DNA of 5,254 nucleotides, taken from the NCBI GenBank assembly GCA_959596495.1, contig CAUFXK010000101.1:1-5254 (forward strand), given 5' to 3'. The notes beneath the pieces are model-generated. The model saw only the letters and a program-made list of their open reading frames with translations, did not search any database and was not told the origin of the DNA. Positions 1-5,254 of the stretch are shown piece by piece. The position numbers and the translations under genes were made by a program. Position 1 is the stretch's first letter; each line of letters opens with the position of its first letter. This stretch comes from an uncultured Collinsella sp. Lineage in GTDB: Bacteria; Actinomycetota; Coriobacteriia; Coriobacteriales; Coriobacteriaceae.

Positions 1-1
1 A

Positions 2-61
2 ATTTCGTGTATTTCAGATACACGCTTTTATACTATTTCGTGTATTTCAAGTACACGAAAT
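2..61. promoter_or_regulatory. Pair of inverted repeats, candidate double operator
   Basis: Two related palindromes lie 33 bp apart, centre to centre (about 15 and 48). The right copy has perfect 10-bp arms, ATTTCGTGTA (35-44) and TACACGAAAT (52-61), around a 7-base centre. The left copy has arms CGTGTA (6-11) and TACACG (19-24) with partial outer pairing. The 15 bases ATTTCGTGTATTTCA occur identically at 2-16 and 35-49. A 33-bp offset is close to three helical turns, which would put two bound dimers on the same DNA face. The EIICB transcript should end at the terminator at 78-116, so these sites more likely control a leftward gene outside the window. That role is inferred. No convincing -35/-10 pair was found, and a role as RNA hairpins downstream of a rightward gene is also possible. 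Confidence 0.5.
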
Positions 62-77
62 GCGCGTGGAGCAACTC

Positions 78-116
78 AAAGGCGGCGGCAGACGCATTGT
101 CTGCCGCCGCCTTTTA
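78..116. terminator. Strong hairpin terminator downstream of EIICB
   Basis: The perfect 13-bp arms GGCGGCGGCAGAC (81-93) and GTCTGCCGCCGCC (99-111) enclose the 5-base loop GCATT. Flanking AAA (78-80) and TTTT (112-115) extend the stem to 16 bp. Read on the minus strand the hairpin begins about 30 bases after the EIICB stop codon and ends in a short TTT run. Read on the plus strand it ends in TTTTATA. It fits a bidirectional intrinsic terminator that closes the PTS operon and perhaps also a rightward gene entering from the left. Confidence 0.85.
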
Positions 117-144
117 TACCGGATTTTATAGATATGTGGGGCGT

Positions 145-1707
145 TTACTCCATGCCCAGCAGCTCGCGCATCTGAGTTGCGTAGTTAGATGCCATGTTAC
201 CGTAGACAATCTGCACGCCGCCGTTGACATGCACGATGCCACGCGCTTCGAGCTTTTCGGTAAACTCGGCGTCGTCAACCACCTTGTCACAGTCATTGAG
301 CTGGATGCGCAGACGGGTGAAGCAGGCCTCGACAGACTTAATGTTGTTGTCGCCGCCCACTGCCTCAACGATGGCGGGAATGAGGTCGCTGATCACAGTC
401 TTGGGAGCCTTTGCGGCCTCATCGTCGGACTCTTCCTCGCGGCCGGGAGTCTTAAGGTCCTTCTTAAGAATAATGAACTTGAAGACGAAGTAGTACACCA
501 CGAAGTAGATGGGGCCGAGGAACAGGATAACCTGCCAGTTGGAGCCCTTGGCTGCACCCATAATGCCGTTAAAGATCAACGACAAGAGCGGGCCGCCGAA
601 GGACGCGGAACCGGCCACGTTGAACTGCAGGATATAGGTCAGCGCATAAGCAAGACCAGCCATGAGAGCGTGGAACACGTAGAGGATGGGCGCGATAAAC
701 AGGAAGGAGTACTCGAGCGGCTCGGTAATGCCGGAGAGGATGCAAGGCACCACGATGGCAATCATGAGCGCTGCGGTCTTCTTCTTGTTCTTGGGAAGCG
801 CCGTCTTGTAGAAGGCGAGTGCAGCGCCAGGCAGGCCGAACATGGCGAAGATAACCTTGCCGTTCATGACAAAACGGCTGACCTCGATGTTAAACGGCGT
901 GCTGGGAGAGCCCAGGATCGCGTTGTAGATATTGATAGCGCCCTGAACAGTCTGGCCATCGATGGTCTCGACGCCACCGAGCGACGTGAAGAAGAACGGC
1001 AAATAGACAAAGTGATGCAGGCCAAAAGGCAGGAGCATGCGCTCGCCGGCGCCGTAGACAAATGCACCAAAGGCACCCGTAGTCTTGATGAACTCGGACA
1101 GCGCACCGAGAGCGTTCTGAATAAACGGGAAAACAAAGGACATGACCAATGCGAGGATGCTGCATGAGAGCAGCGTCACCGCCGGGATAAAGCGCGTACC
1201 GTTGAAGATGGAGAACACGGCAGGCAGCTCAATCTTGTAGTAACGGTTATGCAACCATGCAACGATTGCGCCTACCAGAAGACCACCGATAACGCCAGTG
1301 TCGAGCGTGGTGATACCGAGGATCGTGCTCTGGCCCGTCGTAAGATTCGCGGGATCGATAACGCCAGTCGCCGTAAGGAACGTGCCCATCACGGAGTTCA
1401 TGCACATGTAGCCCAAAAAGCCACAAAGCGCCGCGGTAGCCTTCTCGGACTTGGCGAAGCCATAGGCGAGACAAATCGAGAAGATAACCGGGATGTTGTT
1501 CATAACGATGCCGGCAGCGGCCTTGAGAATCGAAAAGAAAATCGCAAAGCCCGGAGCAGCCAGCCAGGGAACAGCTGCCGTAAGGGTGGGGCTGGTAAAG
1601 GCATTGCCAAAACCCTGAAGAATGCCGGCGATTGGCAGAATCAGGACGGGCGTCATGAGGACTTTGCCCAGGCGCTGGAACTTTGCCAGCAGCTCGTCTT
1701 TGTTCAT
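145..1707 (-). CDS. PTS EIICB permease, glucose/maltose (alpha-glucoside) family
   Basis: This 520-residue membrane permease couples uptake of an alpha-glucoside to its phosphorylation. The EIIC domain (about 1-413) is a chain of hydrophobic segments with family signatures: LPIAGILQGFG near 24-34, NGTRFIPAV at 169-177, a GERMLLPFGLHHFV stretch from 220, and the sugar-site motif GITEPLE at 326-332. A charged linker (about 414-437) leads to a cytoplasmic EIIB domain (438-520) whose phospho-acceptor is Cys462 in CFTRLR. The length matches GlvC/MalP and MalX proteins (about 520-530 residues). The fused EIIA domain found in some family members is absent. The ATG start is supported by GAGGGG at 1714-1719, six bases upstream. 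Adjacency to a GH4 phospho-alpha-glucosidase favours maltose-like alpha-glucosides over glucose. The exact sugar cannot be read from sequence. Confidence 0.93.
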   Translation of the reverse strand: MNKDELLAKFQRLGKVLMTPVLILPIAGILQGFGNAFTSPTLTAAVPWLAAPGFAIFFSILKAAAGIVMNNIPVIFSICLAYGFAKSEKATAALCGFLGYMCMNSVMGTFLTATGVIDPANLTTGQSTILGITTLDTGVIGGLLVGAIVAWLHNRYYKIELPAVFSIFNGTRFIPAVTLLSCSILALVMSFVFPFIQNALGALSEFIKTTGAFGAFVYGAGERMLLPFGLHHFVYLPFFFTSLGGVETIDGQTVQGAINIYNAILGSPSTPFNIEVSRFVMNGKVIFAMFGLPGAALAFYKTALPKNKKKTAALMIAIVVPCILSGITEPLEYSFLFIAPILYVFHALMAGLAYALTYILQFNVAGSASFGGPLLSLIFNGIMGAAKGSNWQVILFLGPIYFVVYYFVFKFIILKKDLKTPGREEESDDEAAKAPKTVISDLIPAIVEAVGGDNNIKSVEACFTRLRIQLNDCDKVVDDAEFTEKLEARGIVHVNGGVQIVYGNMASNYATQMRELLGME

Positions 1708-1713
1708 GGGATA

Positions 1714-1719
1714 CCCCTC
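1714..1719 (-). promoter_or_regulatory. Ribosome binding site of EIICB
   Basis: On the minus strand this reads GAGGGG and ends six bases before the ATG at 1707. It sits just after the intercistronic hairpin, so translation of EIICB can start independently of the upstream gene. Confidence 0.7.
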
Positions 1720-1729
1720 TTAAAGAAAC

Positions 1730-1760
1730 GGGGCGCGCGGCTCTACAATCCACGCGCCCC
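1730..1760 (-). terminator. Intercistronic GC-rich hairpin between GH4 gene and EIICB
   Basis: The arms GGGGCGCG (1730-1737) and CGCGCCCC (1753-1760) pair perfectly over 8 bp, and two more G-C pairs form after one mismatch. On the minus strand the hairpin is followed by GTTTCTTTAA, a broken T-rich tract, and then the EIICB ribosome binding site. It could be a partial terminator that lowers EIICB expression relative to the enzyme, or an RNA-processing or mRNA-stability element. The T-tract is interrupted, so full termination is unlikely. Confidence 0.55.
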
Positions 1761-1789
1761 ATAACAGTTATCAAGCGCTATGGAACTAG

Positions 1790-3115
1790 TTACTTAAGCT
1801 CCGGCCAATAATCCTTGTTTGCCTCGATGAGCTTGTCGAGCACTTTGCGAGCCTTCTTTGCGTCACCGACCAGACGATTAAGCGTGAGTGCCTGCAGAGC
1901 CTTCTCGTAGGAACCCTCCATCCAAGCCTCAACAGTCAGGCGCTCATAGGCGTACTGGTTCTCCATAAGGCCGCGATAGAAGGTACCGATCTTGCCAACA
2001 GCATAGGGTTGCGGGCCATTGGCGCCCACGCTTGCCGCGACCTCGACCATGGCGTCATCGGGCATACCCTCGATAATGCCGTTGTTGGGCACGATGACAA
2101 TGAAGGTCTTGTTGGTGTTGCGATAAATGGCCGAGGTGATTTCCACGATCATATCGCCATGAGCGTCGTTTTGCACAACCGAGGAGTTCTTTGCGGTGCC
2201 GACTTTGGCAACACGCTCGCACTCGGCGAACACGCGCTTCTCACGACCGTTGATAACCTCGTCGGAGCGAGTGTAGTCGGGGTCGAGGTGAGCGACCTTG
2301 TACTCGGGATACAGATAGTACTGCAGATAAGTGTTGGGCAGATAGTCGGGGAAGTCCTCGAGCATGTCCTTGACCATGGCGTAGGTGTCGAGCCAGGACT
2401 GGTCACGCTGCTCGGCATCGGCAGGAAGGAAGCCGTTCTTCTCCGTGTACTCCTTAATCTGCGGGACGAGGTCATGGCCCTCTTCATCGTAGATGTGCTT
2501 GAACCAACCGAAGTGATTGAGACCGAAGTACACGGGCTCCGTCTTGCTCATATCGCGACCGAGCAGGCGACCGTAAGAGCGCATGAGGTTGACAGGCTGG
2601 TCGCAGATGTTGAGGACGCGATGCTCATCGGGCAGGACGCGCTCGAGACCATATGCCACAATAGCAGCCGGGTTGGTGTAGTTGATAATCCACGCCTCCG
2701 GGCTATGAGCGCGAACGTCGTTGACGATCTCAACCATGTCATGCATGGAGCGCATACCGTAAGCCATGCCGCCAGGGCCCACCGTTTCCTGGCCGATGAT
2801 TCCCATATGCAGCGGAATCTTCTCGTCCTTGCTACGCATCTCGTAGCCGCCGGTACGAATCTGGCAGAGCACAAAGTCAACGTCGGTGTAAGCCTCGTCC
2901 TTATCGGTGGTGTAACCAAACTCCACACCGGGCTCTTCCTCGGCGAAGAGGATCTTGCCAAACTCGCCAATCGGACGCTGGCGCTCGGCATCGATGTCAT
3001 AGAGCATCACGCGGTTCAGCGGCAGAATGTCCATGTGCTTGGTCAGGGCTTTAAGAATGCCAGGGCACCACGTGGAGCCGCCGCCAACGATCACAATATT
3101 GAGCTTATCCTTCAT
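1790..3115 (-). CDS. glvA: GH4 6-phospho-alpha-glucosidase (NAD- and metal-dependent)
   Basis: This 441-residue cytoplasmic enzyme would hydrolyse 6'-phospho-alpha-glucosides such as maltose 6'-phosphate, releasing glucose 6-phosphate. The N-terminus is a Rossmann NAD site (NIVIVGGGS, 6-14). GH4 hallmarks follow: GGYEMRSKDEKIP (89-101), GQETVGPGG (108-116), NYTNPAA (145-151), CDQP (171-174) and GLNHFGWF (198-205). By family knowledge Cys171 and His201 ligate the divalent metal, Asp172 is the acid residue, and Tyr265 in YLQYY is the likely base. An Asp after the Cys is typical of alpha-specific members, whereas beta-specific members carry Asn (CNVP). The length equals GlvA/AglB/MalH enzymes (440-450). 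The ATG at 3115 is supported by GGAGGG at 3123-3128, seven bases upstream. It is first in an operon with EIICB and divergent from the RpiR gene. The symbol is by family analogy. Confidence 0.93.
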   Translation of the reverse strand: MKDKLNIVIVGGGSTWCPGILKALTKHMDILPLNRVMLYDIDAERQRPIGEFGKILFAEEEPGVEFGYTTDKDEAYTDVDFVLCQIRTGGYEMRSKDEKIPLHMGIIGQETVGPGGMAYGMRSMHDMVEIVNDVRAHSPEAWIINYTNPAAIVAYGLERVLPDEHRVLNICDQPVNLMRSYGRLLGRDMSKTEPVYFGLNHFGWFKHIYDEEGHDLVPQIKEYTEKNGFLPADAEQRDQSWLDTYAMVKDMLEDFPDYLPNTYLQYYLYPEYKVAHLDPDYTRSDEVINGREKRVFAECERVAKVGTAKNSSVVQNDAHGDMIVEITSAIYRNTNKTFIVIVPNNGIIEGMPDDAMVEVAASVGANGPQPYAVGKIGTFYRGLMENQYAYERLTVEAWMEGSYEKALQALTLNRLVGDAKKARKVLDKLIEANKDYWPELK

Positions 3116-3413
3116 GTTCCGTCCCTCCAGGGTTGGCTGATCGGTGTTCTCGAAGACCTTGGGCTCCGCGGTTGTCCTCGGCTTGCTTCGTTTCGATTGA
3201 TATTTTGCGACATAAGGTCATTTGAGAGTCTCCGTGTGGGCCAATGCGAAACGGGGACACACGATTTCGCTCACAACACAGATATGTGTAGGCAGACACG
3301 CACGTTTGCCCAGTTCATGGGCGATAGGCAGTCTTGACCGATTACCGATTTCTCACCTGGCTACACAAAGCGGTACCATATGTACGACGAGGTGCGAGGG
3401 GCTGAAACATCTT
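3116..3413. promoter_or_regulatory. Divergent control region between GH4 and RpiR genes
   Basis: These 298 bases contain no credible gene and must hold the promoters of both divergent transcripts. GGAGGG (3123-3128, minus strand) is the GH4 ribosome binding site. GAGGGG (3396-3401, plus strand) precedes the RpiR ATG by 12 bases. Candidate protein-binding palindromes are ACACA-GATA-TGTGT (3276-3289) and GCGAAA...TTTCGC (3246-3251 and 3265-3270). TTGACC (3334-3339) resembles a -35 box for the RpiR gene, but the best -10-like hexamer, TACACA (3362-3367), is 22 bases away, which is too far. No promoter is assigned with confidence on either strand. Autoregulation and control of the GH4-EIICB operon by RpiR binding here are inferred from layout. 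Confidence 0.5.
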
Positions 3414-4163
3414 ATGAAAGATCAAGAATCTTTTTATGATCATGTGCGAGCTGGCGAGAGCAAGCTCAACGATCTCGAAAGCGAGATCATGCGCTACATC
3501 ATCGAGCTGCGTGATGATATTGACGATGTCACGCTTAAGAGCGTTGCTGAACGGTTCTTTGTCGCTCCCAATACAATCGTCAGGCTTGCCCATAAGCTTG
3601 GCTTTTCGGGGTTTACGGAGCTCAAACAATCGTATTCTGCCTCGCTCGACCGCAATCGATTCACTATCGAGACGCTTCCTCTTGATACCCAGCTCGTACA
3701 GACCAAAGATCTGCTTAACGACCGGGTCATCGATTCGGTTGTGAGTCTTATCCAGGACGCCTCGCATATCGTGTTCTTCTGCTCGGGCTTTTCGAAATAC
3801 CCGTGTCTCGAGATGGCTGAAAAGCTCAAAATAATGGGCAAGAATACCGACACGCTCAGCGAACGCCACGTCATGAGGCATTACGCGGAACTCCTCGGCA
3901 AAAACGACCTGGTCTTTAGCGTTTCCGTAAGCGGCGAGACGCAGGTGTCTATTGACGCCACATCGATAGCCAAAACGCGCGGATGTAAGGTCGTCACGCT
4001 CACCGGCTTTTCTCGAAACTCTCTCTCGAAACTAGCCGACTACCCTATCTACACCGTGCAAAAAGAAATCCGCTTGGGCAGTATGGACCTCGACAGTCGA
4101 TTGATGTTCTATTACGTTTTCGAATTGATATTTGAACGCTACTTCAAACTGGCCAAGAAATAA
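3414..4163 (+). CDS. RpiR-family transcriptional regulator (HTH plus SIS domain)
   Basis: This 249-residue DNA-binding regulator is a MalR/GlvR-type member of the RpiR family. The N-terminal HTH_6 domain (about 19-75) shows the usual pattern LNDLESEIMRYI, then TLKSVAERFFVAPNTIVRLA and KLGFSGFTELK. A SIS domain (about 105-235) has VFFCSGFSK and the phosphosugar-binding loop SVSGET (170-175), so its effector is probably a sugar phosphate such as a phospho-disaccharide or glucose 6-phosphate. The reading frame is open upstream to 3222, but that extension does not resemble the family. The ATG at 3414 gives the normal length (250-290) and follows GAGGGG. It is divergent from the GH4-EIICB operon, so it is the likely local regulator. 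Activator or repressor action cannot be told from sequence. Confidence 0.9.
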   Translation: MKDQESFYDHVRAGESKLNDLESEIMRYIIELRDDIDDVTLKSVAERFFVAPNTIVRLAHKLGFSGFTELKQSYSASLDRNRFTIETLPLDTQLVQTKDLLNDRVIDSVVSLIQDASHIVFFCSGFSKYPCLEMAEKLKIMGKNTDTLSERHVMRHYAELLGKNDLVFSVSVSGETQVSIDATSIAKTRGCKVVTLTGFSRNSLSKLADYPIYTVQKEIRLGSMDLDSRLMFYYVFELIFERYFKLAKK

Positions 4164-4223
4164 AACTTGGCATGCGTCCGGCTTCGACTCTTTAGCAGCC
4201 TTCTATATGAAAGGTATCGTCCT

Positions 4224-4670
4224 ATGCAACGCGTACTGTTTATCTGTTATGGAAACATCTGCCGCTCGACGATGGCTGAGTCCGTGTTTACCGAGCTCGT
4301 GCGCCGCGCTGGGCGCGAGGCGGAGTTTGTCATCGATTCTGCAGCAACCTCAACTGAGGAGATCGGCAACCCGCCGCATCATGGCACGGTCGCCAGGCTG
4401 CGCGAGGTCGGGATTCCCGTCGTTGCCCACCGCGCACGCCAGGTGCGTCGCGCGGAGTATGGCGACTGGGATCACATTGTCTATATGGACGACGAGAACG
4501 CGCGCGGCCTGCGTCGCATCTTTGGCGACGACCCCGACGGCAAGATTACGCGCCTGCTCGATTGGACCGAGCGCCCCGGCGACGTGGCCGACCCCTGGTA
4601 CACCGGTAATTTCGATGCCACCTACCGCGACGTGCTCGCCGGTTGCACTGCCATGCTCGAGCAGATGTAG
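4224..4670 (+). CDS. Low-molecular-weight protein tyrosine phosphatase
   Basis: This is a 148-residue cytosolic phosphatase of the LMW-PTP family, which dephosphorylates phosphotyrosine through a cysteinyl-phosphate intermediate. The P-loop CYGNICRS (8-15) fits C-X5-R-S with nucleophile Cys8 and Arg14. The general-acid motif is DPWYTGNF with Asp123, matching the family DPWYTGDF signature. Length is normal (about 150). The start is the ATG at 4224 with AAAGG at 4210-4214. An in-frame TTG at 4167 would add 19 residues ahead of the conserved strand RVLFIC and is rejected. It lies 60 bp after the RpiR stop codon without a clear terminator between, so cotranscription is possible, but no functional link to sugar uptake is evident. 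Such enzymes act on BY-kinases or other phosphotyrosine proteins; no partner kinase is visible here. Confidence 0.93.
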   Translation: MQRVLFICYGNICRSTMAESVFTELVRRAGREAEFVIDSAATSTEEIGNPPHHGTVARLREVGIPVVAHRARQVRRAEYGDWDHIVYMDDENARGLRRIFGDDPDGKITRLLDWTERPGDVADPWYTGNFDATYRDVLAGCTAMLEQM

Positions 4671-4707
4671 GTTCGCGGGCGCGCGAGGTGCGCCATTGGC
4701 ATAAAAC

Positions 4708-4829
4708 GAGCGTGGATTATCTCCCGCATACAAATTGAGCGTGGATTTTCTCCCACTTTGAGCGTTCAAGTGCGCTCTAAACGGGAGAAAATCCACGCTC
4801 ATTTTCTCGGTGGGAGAAAATCCACGTTC
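4708..4829. repeat. Dyad-symmetric block of four 18-bp repeats
   Basis: Four copies of an 18-bp unit, consensus GAGCGTGGATTTTCTCCC, occupy this non-coding stretch. Two are direct (4708-4725, with one base change, and 4737-4754) and two inverted (4783-4800, perfect, and 4812-4829, one change). Each pair is offset by 29 bp with an 11-bp spacer. Copies 2 and 3, copies 1 and 4, and a central GAGCG/CGCTC pair (4760-4764 and 4773-4777) all share one dyad centre at 4768.5. Copy 4, extended to 4831, abuts the stop codon of the minus-strand gene. The block may be a dispersed intergenic repeat of the REP or MITE kind, a bidirectional terminator, or both. No transposase or target-site duplication is visible. 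Confidence 0.85.
4732..4805 (+). terminator. Long hairpin, possible terminator of the phosphatase gene
   Basis: Within the repeat block, 4736-4754 and 4783-4801 form a perfect 19-bp stem. After one mismatch, AAA (4732-4734) pairs with TTT (4803-4805). The 28-base loop holds a further 5-bp stem. On the plus strand the stem is followed by CATTTTCTC, a short T-tract starting about 130 bases past the phosphatase stop codon, so it could end that transcript. On the minus strand the trailing tract is weaker (CAATTTG). The transcripts converge here, so termination from both sides is plausible. Confidence 0.5.
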
Positions 4830-4831
4830 AA

Positions 4832-5161
4832 CTACTCGTCGACGATCTCGGCAAGCCAGACGTTCAATGTATCGACCTCGGGGCAGCAGAACTTTGCCGT
4901 ACCGGGCTCGTTGCCAGGCACGGTTCCGCCATAGCGCAGAATATCGATATAGGGAAAGCCCACATGGCAGGCCATGGCGCACATCTTGCCGCGGTCGCGA
5001 TCGAAGTCAAAGACATCGCCCGGCTTGTGCCCGTGATGGCAGCGGCACGTCCCCAGCTGGTCCACGCAGCTAATGCGAATACGTGGGCGCTTGCCGCGCG
5101 GAGCACCAAGCGGCTTGTTCTCGCCCGTGGCCTCGGTGCCGCCCTCGCCAGCGTTACTCAT
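4832..5161 (-). CDS. TIGR04076-like small cysteine-rich protein
   Basis: This 109-residue protein has unknown biochemical function. From residue 27 on it matches the pattern I know for the TIGR04076 family: RIRISCVDQLGTC, then HKPGDVFDFD (45-54), GKMCAMACHVGFPYIDILRYGG (about 58-79) and FCCPE (91-95), ending in a short beta-strand-like tail. Seven cysteines (32, 39, 41, 61, 65, 92, 93) suggest metal or Fe-S binding, which is inference. The first 25 or so residues are a Gly/Glu/Lys-rich extension, longer than usual for the family. The ATG at 5161 overlaps the preceding gene by 8 bp, implying translational coupling; no strong ribosome binding site is seen. An in-frame TTG at 5167 would add only two residues. 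Confidence 0.75.
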   Translation of the reverse strand: MSNAGEGGTEATGENKPLGAPRGKRPRIRISCVDQLGTCRCHHGHKPGDVFDFDRDRGKMCAMACHVGFPYIDILRYGGTVPGNEPGTAKFCCPEVDTLNVWLAEIVDE

Positions 5162-5254
5162 GGTCAATCACGTCCAGGCAGGCCTCGATGGGCAGACCGG
5201 CCGACTTGTCCTCTTGGTCGGCATTGCGCTCGATAAGCTCAGCCACCACACGCA
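5154..5254 (-). CDS. Unrecognised gene, 3' end only
   Basis: This is the C-terminal end of a minus-strand gene cut by the window edge. About 32 residues are visible in frame from 5252, including RVVAELIERNADQEDK and ending CLDVIDHE, with TAA at 5154-5156. An amphipathic helix-like stretch precedes an acidic tail. The frame is supported by its clean 8-bp stop/start overlap with the cysteine-rich gene, typical of an operon. I do not recognise the family from this fragment, and it may encode anything. Confidence 0.6.
   Translation of the reverse strand, partial: RVVAELIERNADQEDKSAGLPIEACLDVIDHE

Noticed and set aside
7..1167. Long plus-strand open frame (386 codons) antisense to EIICB
   Set aside because: It lies opposite a clear, fully motif-supported EIICB gene, has no recognisable domain, and runs through the terminator hairpin. 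Long antisense open frames are common opposite GC-rich genes.
3241..3257. CcpA-type catabolite repression site around TGCGAAACGGGGACA
   Set aside because: It fails at several fixed positions of the cre consensus, and CcpA control is doubtful in the suspected lineage.
2009..3337. Long plus-strand open frame (442 codons) antisense to the GH4 gene
   Set aside because: It mirrors the codon bias of the GH4 gene, shows no family motif, and crosses the divergent control region.
3222..3413. N-terminal extension of the RpiR protein from an upstream TTG
   Set aside because: The added 64 residues do not resemble the family, and the ATG at 3414 gives normal length with a GAGGGG site ahead of it. The open frame there is chance.
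4708..4829. CRISPR array
   Set aside because: The repeats are 18 bp, half of them are inverted, and the spacers are only 11 bp or form the hairpin loop. This is a palindromic repeat block, not a CRISPR array.
4350..4982. Minus-strand open frame opposite the phosphatase and through the repeat block
   Set aside because: It overlaps two supported genes on opposite sides, translates through the repeats and has no recognisable domain.

Overview
The window carries a compact alpha-glucoside PTS locus followed by housekeeping or accessory genes. Moderately high GC, GAGGGG/GGAGGG-type ribosome binding sites, a phosphotransferase sugar locus and a TIGR04076-type cysteine-rich protein suggest a gut anaerobe, most likely an actinobacterium of the Coriobacteriia (Collinsella-like). 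This assignment is inference; no rRNA or other phylogenetic marker is present.

Layout. Positions 1-61 hold two copies of an inverted repeat 33 bp apart, possibly an operator pair for a gene left of the window. Positions 78-116 hold a strong hairpin terminator. On the minus strand lie a PTS EIICB permease of the glucose/maltose (alpha-glucoside) family (145-1707) and, upstream of it, a GH4 NAD-dependent 6-phospho-alpha-glucosidase (1790-3115). They are separated by 82 bp containing a GC-rich hairpin. A roughly 300 bp divergent control region (3116-3413) separates the glucosidase from a plus-strand RpiR-family regulator (3414-4163). A low-molecular-weight protein tyrosine phosphatase (4224-4670) follows in the same direction. 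Next comes a non-coding block (4671-4831) containing a strictly symmetric four-copy repeat. The right end is a minus-strand pair: a TIGR04076-like cysteine-rich protein (4832-5161), overlapping the 3' end of an unrecognised gene (5154 to the edge).

How the genes work together. The EIICB would import an alpha-linked glucoside such as maltose and phosphorylate it at C6. The GH4 enzyme would split the 6'-phospho-disaccharide into glucose 6-phosphate and an aglycone sugar. The divergent RpiR protein, with a SIS sugar-phosphate-binding domain, is the obvious local regulator. There is no EIIA domain in the window, so phosphate must reach the EIIB domain from an EIIA encoded elsewhere.

No CRISPR array, tRNA, rRNA, transposase or complete novel system was found. 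The most unusual structures are non-coding: the nested dyad-symmetric repeat at 4708-4829 and the paired palindromes at 2-61.
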